Of a stretch of DNA of 48,359 nucleotides, positions 1 through 8,555 are shown piece after piece; position 1 is the first letter of the stretch, and every line of letters begins with the position of its first letter. The notes under the pieces are model-generated. The model was not told where the DNA came from, did not search any database, and saw nothing but the letters and a program-made list of their open reading frames with translations. A program made the position numbers and the translations under genes. Where the stretch lies: positions 1 to 48,359 of the forward strand of contig DCAW01000173.1 of NCBI GenBank assembly GCA_002313895.1. Reading direction: 5' to 3'. The stretch comes from Dehalococcoidia bacterium UBA1123 (GTDB taxonomy: Bacteria; Chloroflexota; Dehalococcoidia; Lucifugimonadales; UBA1123).

Positions 1-496
1 GCGCCGCCTCTGTACACCCATTAATCGTAGTAGTCTGATTAGGATTCGCGGATGAATATCGCTTGAAGGTGTGGCGGCGGCATAGGGCGTTGCGGCACTG
101 GGTTGCGCCGGAGTGTGAGCCTCCGATGGTCCCGATTCTGCCATTGGACCACGGTTGGTCAGCCAGGCATTCAACAGTGTCGTAGCCGTCGCGGTTGATC
201 CCCGTTCCGTCGTCGAGGAATGGGTAGAAGTCGCCCTCTGATGCGAACCGGCCGCTCACGTCCTGTATAATTACGACATAACCCCTAGAGGCGAAATACT
301 CAGCAGCGCCGACGGCGTTCCCTGAGCCGATTTCCTTGTTGTAAAGTGTGCGTTCCGACAGCACAGGAAACCGCCTTTCCGCTTCGGGTCTGGTGATATC
401 GGCTCGCGGCGTCGTGCCGTATCGCATGGGGATTTTGATGTTCTCCTCGTGGGACGTCTGATATTGGGAAGGTGACATATTCGGGTCTTTGGCCAA
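1..496 (-). pseudogene. CocE/NonD (X-Pro dipeptidyl-peptidase S15) family hydrolase, broken, 3' part outside window
   Basis: Reading leftward from a TTG at 496 (good AGGAGG ribosome site, 506-513) gives the N-terminal half of a CocE/NonD alpha/beta hydrolase: a start MAKDPNMSPSQ, then GYVVIIQDVSGRFASEGDFY, DGYDTVECLADQPWSNGRIG and the nucleophile elbow GGSHSGATQ. These enzymes hydrolyse esters or amides with a catalytic Ser. After the elbow, near 115-130, the similarity moves to another frame (PPPHLQAIFIRE, SDYYD, WVYRGG), and that frame carries two TAA stops, at 39-41 and 21-23. The first frame stays open to the window edge but with unrelated sequence. So the gene has at least one frameshift and two nonsense codons. 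The remaining C-terminus (jelly-roll domain) would lie left of the window. Confidence 0.8.
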
Positions 497-685
497 TTCT
501 TGAATCCCTCCTTATTTGCTCGACCATCAGGGCTGGCTATCGTAATATATGCTTGTCGAACCGATAATTCTAGTGAATGTTTGCATATTTCGGTAATCCG
601 TTTGCGCTTTCGCAACCATAGTTTCTCGGTTAAGATACTTGTAAAAATGACGGTCAAATAATTCGTACCTTATCAAGGAGCAGCA

Positions 686-865
686 ATGAACAAGGTTGGA
701 GGCAGTGGCCTACTGTTAGCAGGAATTTTCCTGGCGTTGTTCGGTCTATTTATAGGGTCGAACTTCGTAGAGGGACTGTTGGACTTTATTAAATGGATAT
801 TCGTGATAATAGGCGTGATTATGGGCGTGGTTGGTCTCCTCCAAGTTTTCAGCGGGAACAAGTAA
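686..865 (+). CDS. 59-aa two-helix membrane peptide upstream of pspA
   Basis: ATG at 686 follows AAGGAG at 675-680 with ideal spacing and ends in TAA at 863. The product is 59 residues, with two hydrophobic segments at about 8-26 and 38-53 separated by a short polar turn (NFVEGLLDFIKW). No catalytic motif is visible. It lies 59 bp upstream of the PspA gene on the same strand, so it may be co-transcribed and act as a membrane partner of the PspA system, as small membrane proteins do in other psp/lia loci. That role is inferred from position only; the sequence was not recognised as a named family. The strong ribosome site and clean hydrophobic pattern argue that it is real. Confidence 0.65.
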   Translation: MNKVGGSGLLLAGIFLALFGLFIGSNFVEGLLDFIKWIFVIIGVIMGVVGLLQVFSGNK

Positions 866-924
866 AGCTCAAGCCAGTTCTAGTCACCACCGCTATCAAA
901 ATCATACGAATTGGAGGCAAATAG

Positions 925-1656
925 ATGGGTGTCCTATCCAGGATGTCAACAATAGTTAAATCCAAGATGAACCGACTACTGGATTCAGCAGAGAATCCCA
1001 ATGAGCAGTTGGACTATGCCTACGATGAGCAGAGAAAGATGCTCCAGAATGTCAAGCGCGGCATCGTCGAGATGGTGACCGCGAAACGTCGGCTCCAGCT
1101 ACAGGCTGAGAAGGTCAAAACCAACATTGCCACGGTGGATAACCAGGCCCGACAGGCCCTAGCCGCAGGACGGGAAGACTTGGCGCGTATGGCGCTTCAG
1201 CGCAAACAGGCCGCAATGATCGAGCTTGACGGTCTCGACGCACAGATAACTCAGCTTGAGGGTGAGCAAGAAAAGCTCACGCAGTCCGAACAACGACTCG
1301 CGCAGAAGGTTGAAGCTTTCAAGTCCAAGAAAGAGATCATCAAAGCCCAGTACAGCGCGGCGCAGGCTCAGGTGCGTATCGGGTCGGCTCTGAACGGCTT
1401 ATCCGAAGAGATGGGCGACGTTCAGCTATCGGTGGAACGAGCCGAAGCCAAAACCGAGACTATGAGGGCCAAGGCAGGCGCCATCGACGAATTGGCTGAC
1501 CTGGGTGTTCTTGACGATGTTTCAGGCACAAGTTCAGACCCGCTGAGCAAGGAGCTTGCCGAATTGACCGCCTCTCAGAATGTTGAGGATGAACTGGCTG
1601 CCCTCCGAGCGGGATTGCCGCCGGCCGACGACAAGCGCGCGCTCCCAGGAGGATAA
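925..1656 (+). CDS. pspA: PspA/IM30 family phage-shock protein A
   Basis: A 243-residue PspA/IM30 (Vipp1-like) protein, the peripheral membrane effector of the phage-shock response that binds stressed membrane lipid and oligomerises into rings or rods. Seen directly: the start MGVLSRMSTIVKSKMNRLLD (amphipathic helix 0 and start of helix 1), the conserved ENPNEQLDYAYDEQ stretch near 24-37, then a long heptad-rich helical region to about residue 200 with many Q, K, E and A. The C-terminal tail is acidic and proline-rich. Ribosome site GGAGG lies just upstream. The stop at 1656 is 4 bp before the next gene (pspAA), so the two are translated together. The family's usual length is 220-260 aa. Confidence 0.93.
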   Translation: MGVLSRMSTIVKSKMNRLLDSAENPNEQLDYAYDEQRKMLQNVKRGIVEMVTAKRRLQLQAEKVKTNIATVDNQARQALAAGREDLARMALQRKQAAMIELDGLDAQITQLEGEQEKLTQSEQRLAQKVEAFKSKKEIIKAQYSAAQAQVRIGSALNGLSEEMGDVQLSVERAEAKTETMRAKAGAIDELADLGVLDDVSGTSSDPLSKELAELTASQNVEDELAALRAGLPPADDKRALPGG

Positions 1657-1660
1657 GCTG

Positions 1661-1939
1661 ATGATAGTCCGAATACCCTCAGAAGGGCAGTACAACCTGC
1701 CAGGCGCCTTTATCGACGACCTCAATGACGTTGACAATAAGCTGGTTGAGGCTGTGGAACTAGAAGACGAACCTCAGTTCGAGAAGCTTCTCAAAGAGAT
1801 GTTAGACCTGGTCCGCAACAACGGTACACTTTTGCCTGTTGACGAACTTGTGGAATCGGACCTCGTGCTTCCAGAGCCAGACATCACGCTTATTGAAGCA
1901 GAAGAAATGTTCGTCGGCGAAGGATTGTTGCCAGATTAA
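1661..1939 (+). CDS. pspAA: PspA-associated protein PspAA
   Basis: A 92-residue protein starting at ATG 1661, 4 bp after the pspA stop; AGGAGG at 1647-1652, inside the end of pspA, serves as its ribosome site. The sequence begins MIVRIPSEGQY, continues with an acidic helix rich in L, V and E, then NNGTLLPVDELVESDLVLPEPD, the pattern of the PspAA family that accompanies PspA in Actinobacteria and Chloroflexota. PspAA is thought to act with PspA in envelope stress; its biochemistry is not established. A longer reading from 1580 overlaps pspA in another frame and has no family similarity before this ATG, so the shorter start is preferred. The neighbour and the motif agree, so the call is firm. 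Confidence 0.88.
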   Translation: MIVRIPSEGQYNLPGAFIDDLNDVDNKLVEAVELEDEPQFEKLLKEMLDLVRNNGTLLPVDELVESDLVLPEPDITLIEAEEMFVGEGLLPD

Positions 1940-1987
1940 CGTTTCATGGTCGGGGCCACAATTTTAAGCAGTTATTAGCGAGAATCA

Positions 1988-2015
1988 GTAAGGGCGGGTT
2001 TGAAACCCGCCCCTA
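1988..2015. repeat. GGGCGGGTTT-type inverted repeat, possible convergent terminator
   Basis: Arms GGGCGGGTTT (1992-2001) and AAACCCGCCC (2003-2012) are a perfect inverted repeat, extended to GTA/TAC with one mismatch. It lies between the convergent ends of pspAA (+) and pspAB (-), so it could end both transcripts, although no long T-tract follows. A related but weaker copy is at 32664-32682, which suggests a small dispersed palindromic repeat family. Confidence 0.6.
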
Positions 2016-2060
2016 CGACTTTTCGATGATTTCGTTAATCCCGTAGATGCCTAGATACGG

Positions 2061-2630
2061 CTAGAACGGGATTCCCCACAGGGCGTACCAGTTCTCCAGC
2101 TTGCGCTCCACTGGCAGTTTCTGTTCCTTCATGATCTCGCCCAATCGCAATTCGGTGGCGTTGTCACGCTTCCGTGGGCCATTGGGGACGAAGGGGTAGA
2201 ATTTTCCGGTCTTGTAATTATAAACCCAGTAAACCTGTTGGCGCTGGAACTCGAAAGCGAAGACCGATGCCAGAAGGCGATCTCCGAACCCGTGATCTGC
2301 CACGGCCTCGCCGATCAGGTGCAGCGTGGTCACGATGTCCTCGAAATCCGGATCATCCAGCGCCACCCAGCGCGTGCCGAACTCATCATCGATTATTTCA
2401 TGTCGCACGCCTGTCGATCTGCCGCTTATTTCCATCAAGGGGAGAATCTCGGAGTTAAGCCTGTCGAAATACTGTGACTCTGCCGGGTTCATCACGATCC
2501 CTGCTTTGCCCATCAGTTTGATGTCGGAGCTTCCCTGAATCTCGTCGGCGGCTCCGATTATGGAGAAGAATTTCTCCCTGTCAGCGTTCTTTATCTTGGT
2601 TCGCCCGAACAGGCCTGTGAAGAATCCCAA
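2061..2630 (-). CDS. pspAB: PspA-associated protein PspAB
   Basis: A 189-residue protein starting from TTG at 2630, beginning MGFFTGLFGRTKIKNADREK. It carries the features of PspAB: GKAGIVMNPAE near 42-52, and the C-terminal block VYWVYNYKTGKFYPFVP followed by RDNATELRLGEIM and a terminal WYALWGIPF. PspAB proteins occur beside HtpX-type M48 peptidases in psp loci of Actinobacteria and related phyla; their activity is unknown. Here it follows a deletion relic of that peptidase on the same strand (33 bp) and converges on pspA-pspAA. No signal peptide or membrane helix is seen. The gene itself looks intact, which is odd given the loss of its usual partner. Confidence 0.8.
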   Translation of the reverse strand: MGFFTGLFGRTKIKNADREKFFSIIGAADEIQGSSDIKLMGKAGIVMNPAESQYFDRLNSEILPLMEISGRSTGVRHEIIDDEFGTRWVALDDPDFEDIVTTLHLIGEAVADHGFGDRLLASVFAFEFQRQQVYWVYNYKTGKFYPFVPNGPRKRDNATELRLGEIMKEQKLPVERKLENWYALWGIPF

Positions 2631-2663
2631 TGCGTGTTGCCTCGTTTTCGTAGTTGGTTGCCC

Positions 2664-2895
2664 TTACGCTCGGAAAGAGAAGCCTCTGTCCATCTCTCTA
2701 TGCATTTCCTGTAGCTTTTCGATCCGTTTTCCCGTCGTTGGATGGCTGGAGAACAGTTTCGCCATGCTATTGCCTTTGAGAGCCGGCCCCAAAAAGCAGG
2801 CCCATGAACACCACCCATACAATTCCAAGCATGAACATGGTGAACATTATTCGCAGGGTCAGTCCTGTGTCCCTGCCGTAACTGCGTTGTCTCAT
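2664..2895 (-). pseudogene. htpX: M48 peptidase (HtpX-like) reduced to its two ends by internal deletion
   Basis: From ATG 2895 (AAAGGAAA upstream) the reading starts MRQRSYGRDTGLTLRIMFTM and runs into a hydrophobic helix, MLGIVWVVFMGLLFGAG, the usual N-terminus of an HtpX-like membrane peptidase. It then meets TAG at 2774. In the next frame the text resumes as ALKGNSMAKLFSSHPTTGKR and ends at TAA 2664-2666, the typical HtpX C-terminus (FSTHPP...RI). The zinc motif HEXXH, the third ligand and the middle membrane helices are all missing: about 75 codons remain of an expected 280-300. The span is 232 bp, so the joint also changes frame. It cannot be an active protease. Confidence 0.8.
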
Positions 2896-3240
2896 CTGGT
2901 TTCCTTTCGCTAACGTCGGAGAGAAAACTGATAAAGCTAATGATACTGGAGTTGTTTTGGCGGAAGAAAGCGGATTATTAGCCTCGTGCCATTGATGCCG
3001 ATGTTCTCAGGCCCATCAGACGGACTGGCGAGGCTTCCACTTCACAATATACAGAAATCTCGCTGTGACTAAATTCAATCAATTGCGCGCCTACGGGCCG
3101 TCTGATCTCCGCGAGATGATCCCATCTTGTAAAATGCTGAAATCTCGGCATCGTTAGTCGTGGAGCGTCAATCCATGCTGCCAGGGCTTTTGATAACATG
3201 CGGCAAGCACATGAATGTGACCTGAAGGCGAGGCAGAGAC
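2896..3240. other. 345-bp intergenic region, no gene seen
   Basis: This lies between the start of the htpX relic (-) and the aldo/keto reductase (+), so it should hold divergent promoters. Open frames on the minus strand here have no family similarity and atypical composition. I see no RNA gene, repeat or convincing promoter. The bases just before 3241 (GGCGAGGCAGAGAC) contain only a weak ribosome site for the next gene. Confidence 0.5.
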
Positions 3241-4227
3241 ATGAAGTACAGGAAATTCGGCTCGACCGGTATCGATATTTCTGAGATTGTGTTTGGCGCG
3301 GGGGCTGTGGGCGGAGTCGTATTCCAGACCGACCGTGACACTCGTATCGAGGCCGTTCGACGAGGTCTCGACTACGGCATAAACTGGATCGACACCGCGG
3401 CCAGTTACGGCGACGGCCAGTCCGAGGAGAATCTCGGTTGGATTCTGAAGGAGCTTGACGCCGACCCGTACCTGTCGACTAAAGTGCGAATCGGCCTGGA
3501 GCATCTCGGAGATATTACTAGCGAAATTCAGCGCTCGATGGAAGCCAGCCTACAGCGTCTTCAGCGCGAACGTGTGAACCTGTTCCAACTGCACACTGCT
3601 GTCACCAACGAACGCGGGACGATGCGCGGCTCGATCTCGCTGGACGATGTTCTCGGAGACAACGGCGTGATCGCCGGATTCGAGCGGTTGCGGGAGCAGG
3701 GACTGTGTGACTTCTTCGGATTCACGGGATTTGGAGACACCAACTGTATCCACCAGATGATCGAGAGTGGACACTTCGATTCGGTGCAGACGTATCACAA
3801 CCTGCTCAATCCCAGCGCTGGCCGACCCGTTCCCGACGGATTCTCGGCTCACGACTATGGCAACATGATTGGCCTTGCCCAAGAGCGAGGCGTCGGCATA
3901 CTGAACATCAGGGTGCTGGCAGCCGGCGCGGTGGCTGGAGTGCAGAACACTGGGCCTGCCGCCGGGTTGTCTCCTGGCTCTGGCGGAGAGGCGGACTTCC
4001 TGCGAGCGCAAAAGGTCAACGCTGCTCTCGGAGATCAGGAAGGTACGCCTGCTCAGACCGCCATCCGGTTCGCGCTGATGAACCCCGGGGTGTCGGGAGC
4101 GCTGGTGGGGTTCGGTCAACTGGATCACATCGACGAGGCGGTGGCTGCTGTCGACATGGGACCGTTGTCGGATGATGTGATGAAACAACTGGACGCGCTT
4201 TACGCTTCAGATTTCAGCACAGCATGA
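3241..4227 (+). CDS. aldo/keto reductase
   Basis: A 328-residue member of the aldo/keto reductase superfamily, a cytosolic NADPH-dependent reductase of aldehydes, ketones or sugars folded as a TIM barrel. The catalytic tetrad can be read off: Asp51 and Tyr56 in WIDTAASYGDGQSEENLG, Lys81 in LSTKVRI and His118 in LFQLHTA. The N-terminus MKYRKFGSTGIDISEIVFGA is the standard first strand. The C-terminal cofactor block is ALVGFGQLDHIDEAV. Substrate cannot be told. The stop overlaps the next start as ATGA at 4224-4227, so it is translationally coupled to the AlkD-like gene; a functional link between the two is not obvious. Confidence 0.93.
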   Translation: MKYRKFGSTGIDISEIVFGAGAVGGVVFQTDRDTRIEAVRRGLDYGINWIDTAASYGDGQSEENLGWILKELDADPYLSTKVRIGLEHLGDITSEIQRSMEASLQRLQRERVNLFQLHTAVTNERGTMRGSISLDDVLGDNGVIAGFERLREQGLCDFFGFTGFGDTNCIHQMIESGHFDSVQTYHNLLNPSAGRPVPDGFSAHDYGNMIGLAQERGVGILNIRVLAAGAVAGVQNTGPAAGLSPGSGGEADFLRAQKVNAALGDQEGTPAQTAIRFALMNPGVSGALVGFGQLDHIDEAVAAVDMGPLSDDVMKQLDALYASDFSTA

Positions 4228-4904
4228 CCACTGCGCAGGTTCAAGAGCAATTGGCCTCTCCGGCCGATCCTGACGCCCATCGAGAGATGACCCGCGTTGG
4301 CATCAACGTGGCAAAATCATATGGGATCAAGACTCCCGTCCTTCGCGGTATCGTTCGCCAGATCGGGAAAGATCATTCGTTGGCGCTTGAGCGTTGGGAG
4401 TCTGGAATTTCGGATGCCCGCCACCTGGCATATATGGTTGATGTTCCAGCCAGGATCGATGAGTCACAGATGGAAGACTGGGCGTCTGACTTCGATTCTT
4501 GGGCCGTCACAGATCCCGCGTGTTTTGGCCTGTTTCGCCAGACGGCCTTCGCTTATGATAAAGCTGTTGAGTGGAGCGAACGAAACGAGGAGTTTGTCAA
4601 AAGAGACGGCTTCGTGTTGATGGCGGGATTGGTTGTTCATGACAAACGCGCTCCTGACGGAAATTTCCTGAAGTTTTTTCCGATCATTGACCGCGAGTCC
4701 GACGACGACCGTAATTTCGTGAAGAAGGCTGTCAACTGGGCGTTGCGGAGCATCGGCAAGCGGAGTATTGTGCTGAATCAGGCGGCAATCGATACTGCGG
4801 GCGATATCCAAAAAAGAGGCACCCGCGCTGCCCGTTGGATTGCCGCGGACGCCATCAGAGAACTCATTGGCGACAAAGATCAGGCTCGTTTGAAAAAACG
4901 ATAA
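4224..4904 (+). CDS. DNA alkylation repair protein (AlkD-like HEAT repeats)
   Basis: A 226-residue protein of the AlkD-like family, which are curved stacks of HEAT repeats; characterised members excise N3- and N7-alkylpurines from DNA. The evidence is the spacing of helices through the whole length and the hallmark DRNFVKKAVNWALRSIGKRS near residues 165-185, equivalent to the AlkD segment DxxFVxKAxxWALR. An early block (VGINVAKSYGIKTPVLRGIV) matches the first repeats. Its start codon overlaps the end of the aldo/keto reductase (ATGA). Enzymatic activity is not certain, since many AlkD-like proteins lack the Trp/Asp pair needed for excision, and I did not place those residues with confidence. 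Confidence 0.85.
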   Translation: MTTAQVQEQLASPADPDAHREMTRVGINVAKSYGIKTPVLRGIVRQIGKDHSLALERWESGISDARHLAYMVDVPARIDESQMEDWASDFDSWAVTDPACFGLFRQTAFAYDKAVEWSERNEEFVKRDGFVLMAGLVVHDKRAPDGNFLKFFPIIDRESDDDRNFVKKAVNWALRSIGKRSIVLNQAAIDTAGDIQKRGTRAARWIAADAIRELIGDKDQARLKKR

Positions 4905-4930
4905 CAAGACTAATAAATAGGTAGGCTGGC

Positions 4931-7900
4931 TTGCGAGAGATTTTCGGCCTGGATATGACCTACATCGTTATAGCGGTGTCTATCGGGTTTGGCTTGATCG
5001 TGCTGTCTGTCGGTTTCCTTGCTCTTCTGAATCGGATCATCTTCAAGATAGGCCTTCGGAACATCCCTCGCCGTCCAGCACAGACGGCGTTGATCGTCGT
5101 AGGGCTGATGCTCAGCACGCTGATCATATCCTCGGCTCTGGGCACGGGCGACACAATCAGCCACAGTATCCGCAACGAAGTTGTCAAGGGACTCGTCGAG
5201 ATAGATGAGATTCTGACTGCCAATCAGGGCGCCAACCTGGGCCTCACAGGCAGCAGTCCTTACTTCCCCGAAGAACGCTTTGACACACTGCGCGCGGAAC
5301 TGTCCGATTTTGACGCTATTGACGGTATGTTGCCAATGATCGCCGAGCGCGCTCCCGTCGCCAATCCGGGCAAGCAAAAGAGCGTCGGCCTCATGAACAT
5401 CGCCGCCTTCGATCCAGGAAATCTTGGCGTGTTTGGCCCTCTGCTAGCGATTGACGGTTCCACGGCGAACCCGATTGCGCTAACGGGCGCTGACGTGTTC
5501 CTGAATAAAACCGCGGCTGAGGAACTGGGAGCAGTTGTAGGCGACCAGCTTGAACTGTTCCTTCAGAGCGGGAATGTCACGCTCTGGGTCGCCGGCATCG
5601 TTGAAGGCGGCGGCGTGGCAGGCGACGACGAAACAACATTGATTTCGTTGACTCAAGCTCAGGAGATATTCAACAAACCAAACCAGATAAATAGCATCGT
5701 GGTTTCTAACAAGGGCGACGCCGAGAGCGGAGCGGACTTGAGCGAAGAGGTGACCGAGAAACTGCGATCTCTATTAACTGACAACGATGTTGCTCAGGAA
5801 CTGAAACGACTGTTGAACGATCCGGCTACAATTGCGGCGCTCGAACTTCGCACCGAAAGGCTGTCCCAGGGGCAGAAAGACGATGTTCTGGAGTTGGCAG
5901 AACTCCTCGCGGCTGATGGCATGGACGACCGATTGATTTCTCTGATGGCTGACGACCAGGTAGCGGCTCAAGTCCTGCTGGCCGTCGAGTCACTGGACGA
6001 CGAAGCGAGATTCACCGGAATTTTCGAGCGATTTCTCCGCCTGCGTATCCTGACCGTGCAGGATATCAAAGCCGACCTGTTGGATCTGTCCGCCACCATT
6101 GCCAGCGGAATCATGTCCATCTTCATCGTGTTCGGCCTGTTCTCGATGATGGCCGGAGTGATGCTCATATTCTTGATATTCGTCATGCTGGCCGCCGAGC
6201 GAAAACCCGAAATGGGCATTGCGCGCGCTGTGGGCATGAAACGACGACACCTCATCCAGTCCTTTGTCTATGAAGGGCTGGCCTACGATTTGATGTCTGC
6301 GCTTGTGGGCGCTTTGTTGGGCATCGTGGTCGGGTTGGTGCTAGTCACCATCATGGCGAGCATATTCGCCAGCGATGACGATGGATTTGAACTAGTCCGC
6401 CAATACCGGTGGCAGAGCTTCGTGGTTTCATACTGCATCGGAGTCGTGCTGACGTTCATTACGGTATTCTTCTCGTCTTATCGGGCCAGCCGGTTGAACA
6501 TCGTGTCGGCGATTCGAGACCTGCCTGACACCTTTGCGGCATCAGCGCATGAGCCGCGTTTGAGGATGGTTCTCAGAGCGCTGGTAAGACCGTTCATATA
6601 TCTGGTTCGGGCGTTCAAGGCCTTAATTCAACTTCGTATAGTCGCTTTCTTTGGCAACCTTGCTTTGGTCGCGGTTCGCGGTTTTCCCCTTGTGTGGATT
6701 GTGGACATCGTGTGGGCGTTAGTGCGAGCGGCGATGCCAGAACTGGGCGCAGGTTGGCTCACGGTTATCCTCGGCGTTTTGCTGGCTGCGCTCGGACTCG
6801 TGGTAACCCAGGCCGCCCCATTCGCTATCGGAACCACGTTGACGATCATCGGCATAGGCTTGATGATTCGCAAACTGTTTGCGAATAGAGGTTGGGATGC
6901 GCGCCAACAAGGCAACTTTACTGCCGTTGTTGTCGCCGCTGTGTCGCTGTTCTGGCTGATAGTCGGGATATCGTTGGACAATTTGTTCACGATCACTCTG
7001 TCAATTGTCGTTGTGGCGTTCGAGGCAGTCAGGCAGGCGGCAATGAGACGCGAGGCGACCGTATCCGACTCGGAAGACCGGAACGTCTACACCTTCATAG
7101 GCCTGGCCCTGATCTTGTATTGGGGAGTGCCGTTCGACTCGCTGGACTGGATAGTGCCAGACCTGGAATCCAGCATCGAGATGTTCTTCATATCCGGCAT
7201 CTGCATGGTGGCGGCGGCGGTCTGGGTCGTCATATATAACGCTGATCTCATCACAAACGCGCTTACCGCCGTGCTGGGTCGGTTCTCCAAGATCAGGCCC
7301 TCGTTGAAGACCGCCATCGCGTATCCTCTTAACTCGCGGCTTCGCACCGGACTCACATTGGCGATGCTGGCGCTAGTGATATTCACTCTCATCGTCATGT
7401 CTTCGCTCACTAGCTCGTTCAACACAGTTCTCGAGGATATTGATTCGGTGACAGGCAGCTGGGACATCGTTGCAACCGTCAGTTACAACAACCCGATCGA
7501 GGACATCGAAGCCGACCTGCCTGAACTCCTGGGCGCCGAAGCCGGGAACATCAACGCAGTCGGCGGTTACACGACGCTCCCGATAGAGGCCCGTCAGATC
7601 GGCGCGGAAGAACAGGAATGGAAGTCCTACACCGTCAGGGGCGCGACTGCTGATTATCTTGAGGCAACCGGACACGGCTTTGCAATCACAGCAGAAGATT
7701 ATGGAGACGGCAAAGAGGGAATCTGGAAGGCGCTGCGTGAAGACCCGACCCTGGGTGTGATCGATAGCATCGGAGTGCCGGCTAGAGGCGGAGGCGGATT
7801 CATAATCGGCGGCCCCCAGTTCAAGATGGAAGGGTTCTTCATCGAAGATGACGAGATGCCGGCCACCGAAATCGAAATCCGCGAACCCCGAAGCGGGGCG

Positions 7901-8551
7901 GTGGCGAAGGTCACAATAATCGCAGTTCTAGATTTGGTCGCAGATCAGTTCGGCGTGATAATGTTCGACAAGGCCACGCTGGACGGAATTTCGCCTGATC
8001 CTCTGCCACTGACGACCTACCGTTTCAGGCTTGGGGAAGGCGTCGACGCCGGAGTTTCGGCAGAAAGCCTCGAAGCCGCGTTCCTGGCTAACGGCCTGGA
8101 GACGCAAGTGCTGGCAGACGAGCTTGAAGAGGACCGTCAGGCCAATGTGGCCCTTAACAACCTTCTGCAAGGGTTCATGGCGTCGGGCTTGCTGGTTGGC
8201 ATCGCGGCCCTGGGCGTGATCAGTCTGCGATCTGTTGTCGAGCGCCGCCAGCAGATTGGAGTTCTGCGGGCCATCGGCTATCGGCGTTCTATGGTGTTGG
8301 CAAGTTTCCTGATGGAGTCGTCGTTCATCGCGTTGCTGGGAATCTTCCTTGGGGTTGGTCTAGGCACATTACTGGCGTTCAACCTGGTGACGTTCATCGG
8401 CGAACAGATTCCAGGCTTGAGATTCTCGATGCCGTGGTTCCAGATTGGGTTGATCGTGACGCTGGCGTACTTGTTCTCGTTATTGACCACGTTCCTGCCT
8501 GCGCGTCAGGCATCGCGAATCTACCCTGCCCAGGCGTTGAGGTACGAGTAG
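4931..8551 (+). CDS. very large FtsX/MacB-type ABC transporter permease
   Basis: A 1206-residue membrane protein with two FtsX-type permease modules. The first starts with a helix at about 10-35 and a MacB-like region (NIPRRPAQTALIVVGLMLST), followed by a large extracytoplasmic part, then FtsX helices around 385-510 with the cytoplasmic motif KPEMGIARAVGMKRRHL. A block of extra hydrophobic helices lies at about 550-760. The second module ends with QQIGVLRAIGYRRSMVL and PARQASRIYPAQALRYE, the usual end of lipoprotein-export or MacB-type permeases. TTG at 4931 is used here; an in-frame ATG at 4955 is an alternative. No ABC ATPase lies nearby, so its motor must be encoded elsewhere. Export or membrane remodelling is the likely role; substrate unknown. 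Confidence 0.88.
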   Translation: MREIFGLDMTYIVIAVSIGFGLIVLSVGFLALLNRIIFKIGLRNIPRRPAQTALIVVGLMLSTLIISSALGTGDTISHSIRNEVVKGLVEIDEILTANQGANLGLTGSSPYFPEERFDTLRAELSDFDAIDGMLPMIAERAPVANPGKQKSVGLMNIAAFDPGNLGVFGPLLAIDGSTANPIALTGADVFLNKTAAEELGAVVGDQLELFLQSGNVTLWVAGIVEGGGVAGDDETTLISLTQAQEIFNKPNQINSIVVSNKGDAESGADLSEEVTEKLRSLLTDNDVAQELKRLLNDPATIAALELRTERLSQGQKDDVLELAELLAADGMDDRLISLMADDQVAAQVLLAVESLDDEARFTGIFERFLRLRILTVQDIKADLLDLSATIASGIMSIFIVFGLFSMMAGVMLIFLIFVMLAAERKPEMGIARAVGMKRRHLIQSFVYEGLAYDLMSALVGALLGIVVGLVLVTIMASIFASDDDGFELVRQYRWQSFVVSYCIGVVLTFITVFFSSYRASRLNIVSAIRDLPDTFAASAHEPRLRMVLRALVRPFIYLVRAFKALIQLRIVAFFGNLALVAVRGFPLVWIVDIVWALVRAAMPELGAGWLTVILGVLLAALGLVVTQAAPFAIGTTLTIIGIGLMIRKLFANRGWDARQQGNFTAVVVAAVSLFWLIVGISLDNLFTITLSIVVVAFEAVRQAAMRREATVSDSEDRNVYTFIGLALILYWGVPFDSLDWIVPDLESSIEMFFISGICMVAAAVWVVIYNADLITNALTAVLGRFSKIRPSLKTAIAYPLNSRLRTGLTLAMLALVIFTLIVMSSLTSSFNTVLEDIDSVTGSWDIVATVSYNNPIEDIEADLPELLGAEAGNINAVGGYTTLPIEARQIGAEEQEWKSYTVRGATADYLEATGHGFAITAEDYGDGKEGIWKALREDPTLGVIDSIGVPARGGGGFIIGGPQFKMEGFFIEDDEMPATEIEIREPRSGAVAKVTIIAVLDLVADQFGVIMFDKATLDGISPDPLPLTTYRFRLGEGVDAGVSAESLEAAFLANGLETQVLADELEEDRQANVALNNLLQGFMASGLLVGIAALGVISLRSVVERRQQIGVLRAIGYRRSMVLASFLMESSFIALLGIFLGVGLGTLLAFNLVTFIGEQIPGLRFSMPWFQIGLIVTLAYLFSLLTTFLPARQASRIYPAQALRYE

Positions 8552-8555
8552 CGCT

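Noticed and set aside
2978..3199. Minus-strand 73-aa open frame in the gap before the aldo/keto reductase
   Set aside because: Atypical composition and no ribosome site; not supported as a gene.
3550..4188. Long minus-strand open frame over the aldo/keto reductase
   Set aside because: It is the antisense of a clearly recognisable gene; no motif or ribosome site.
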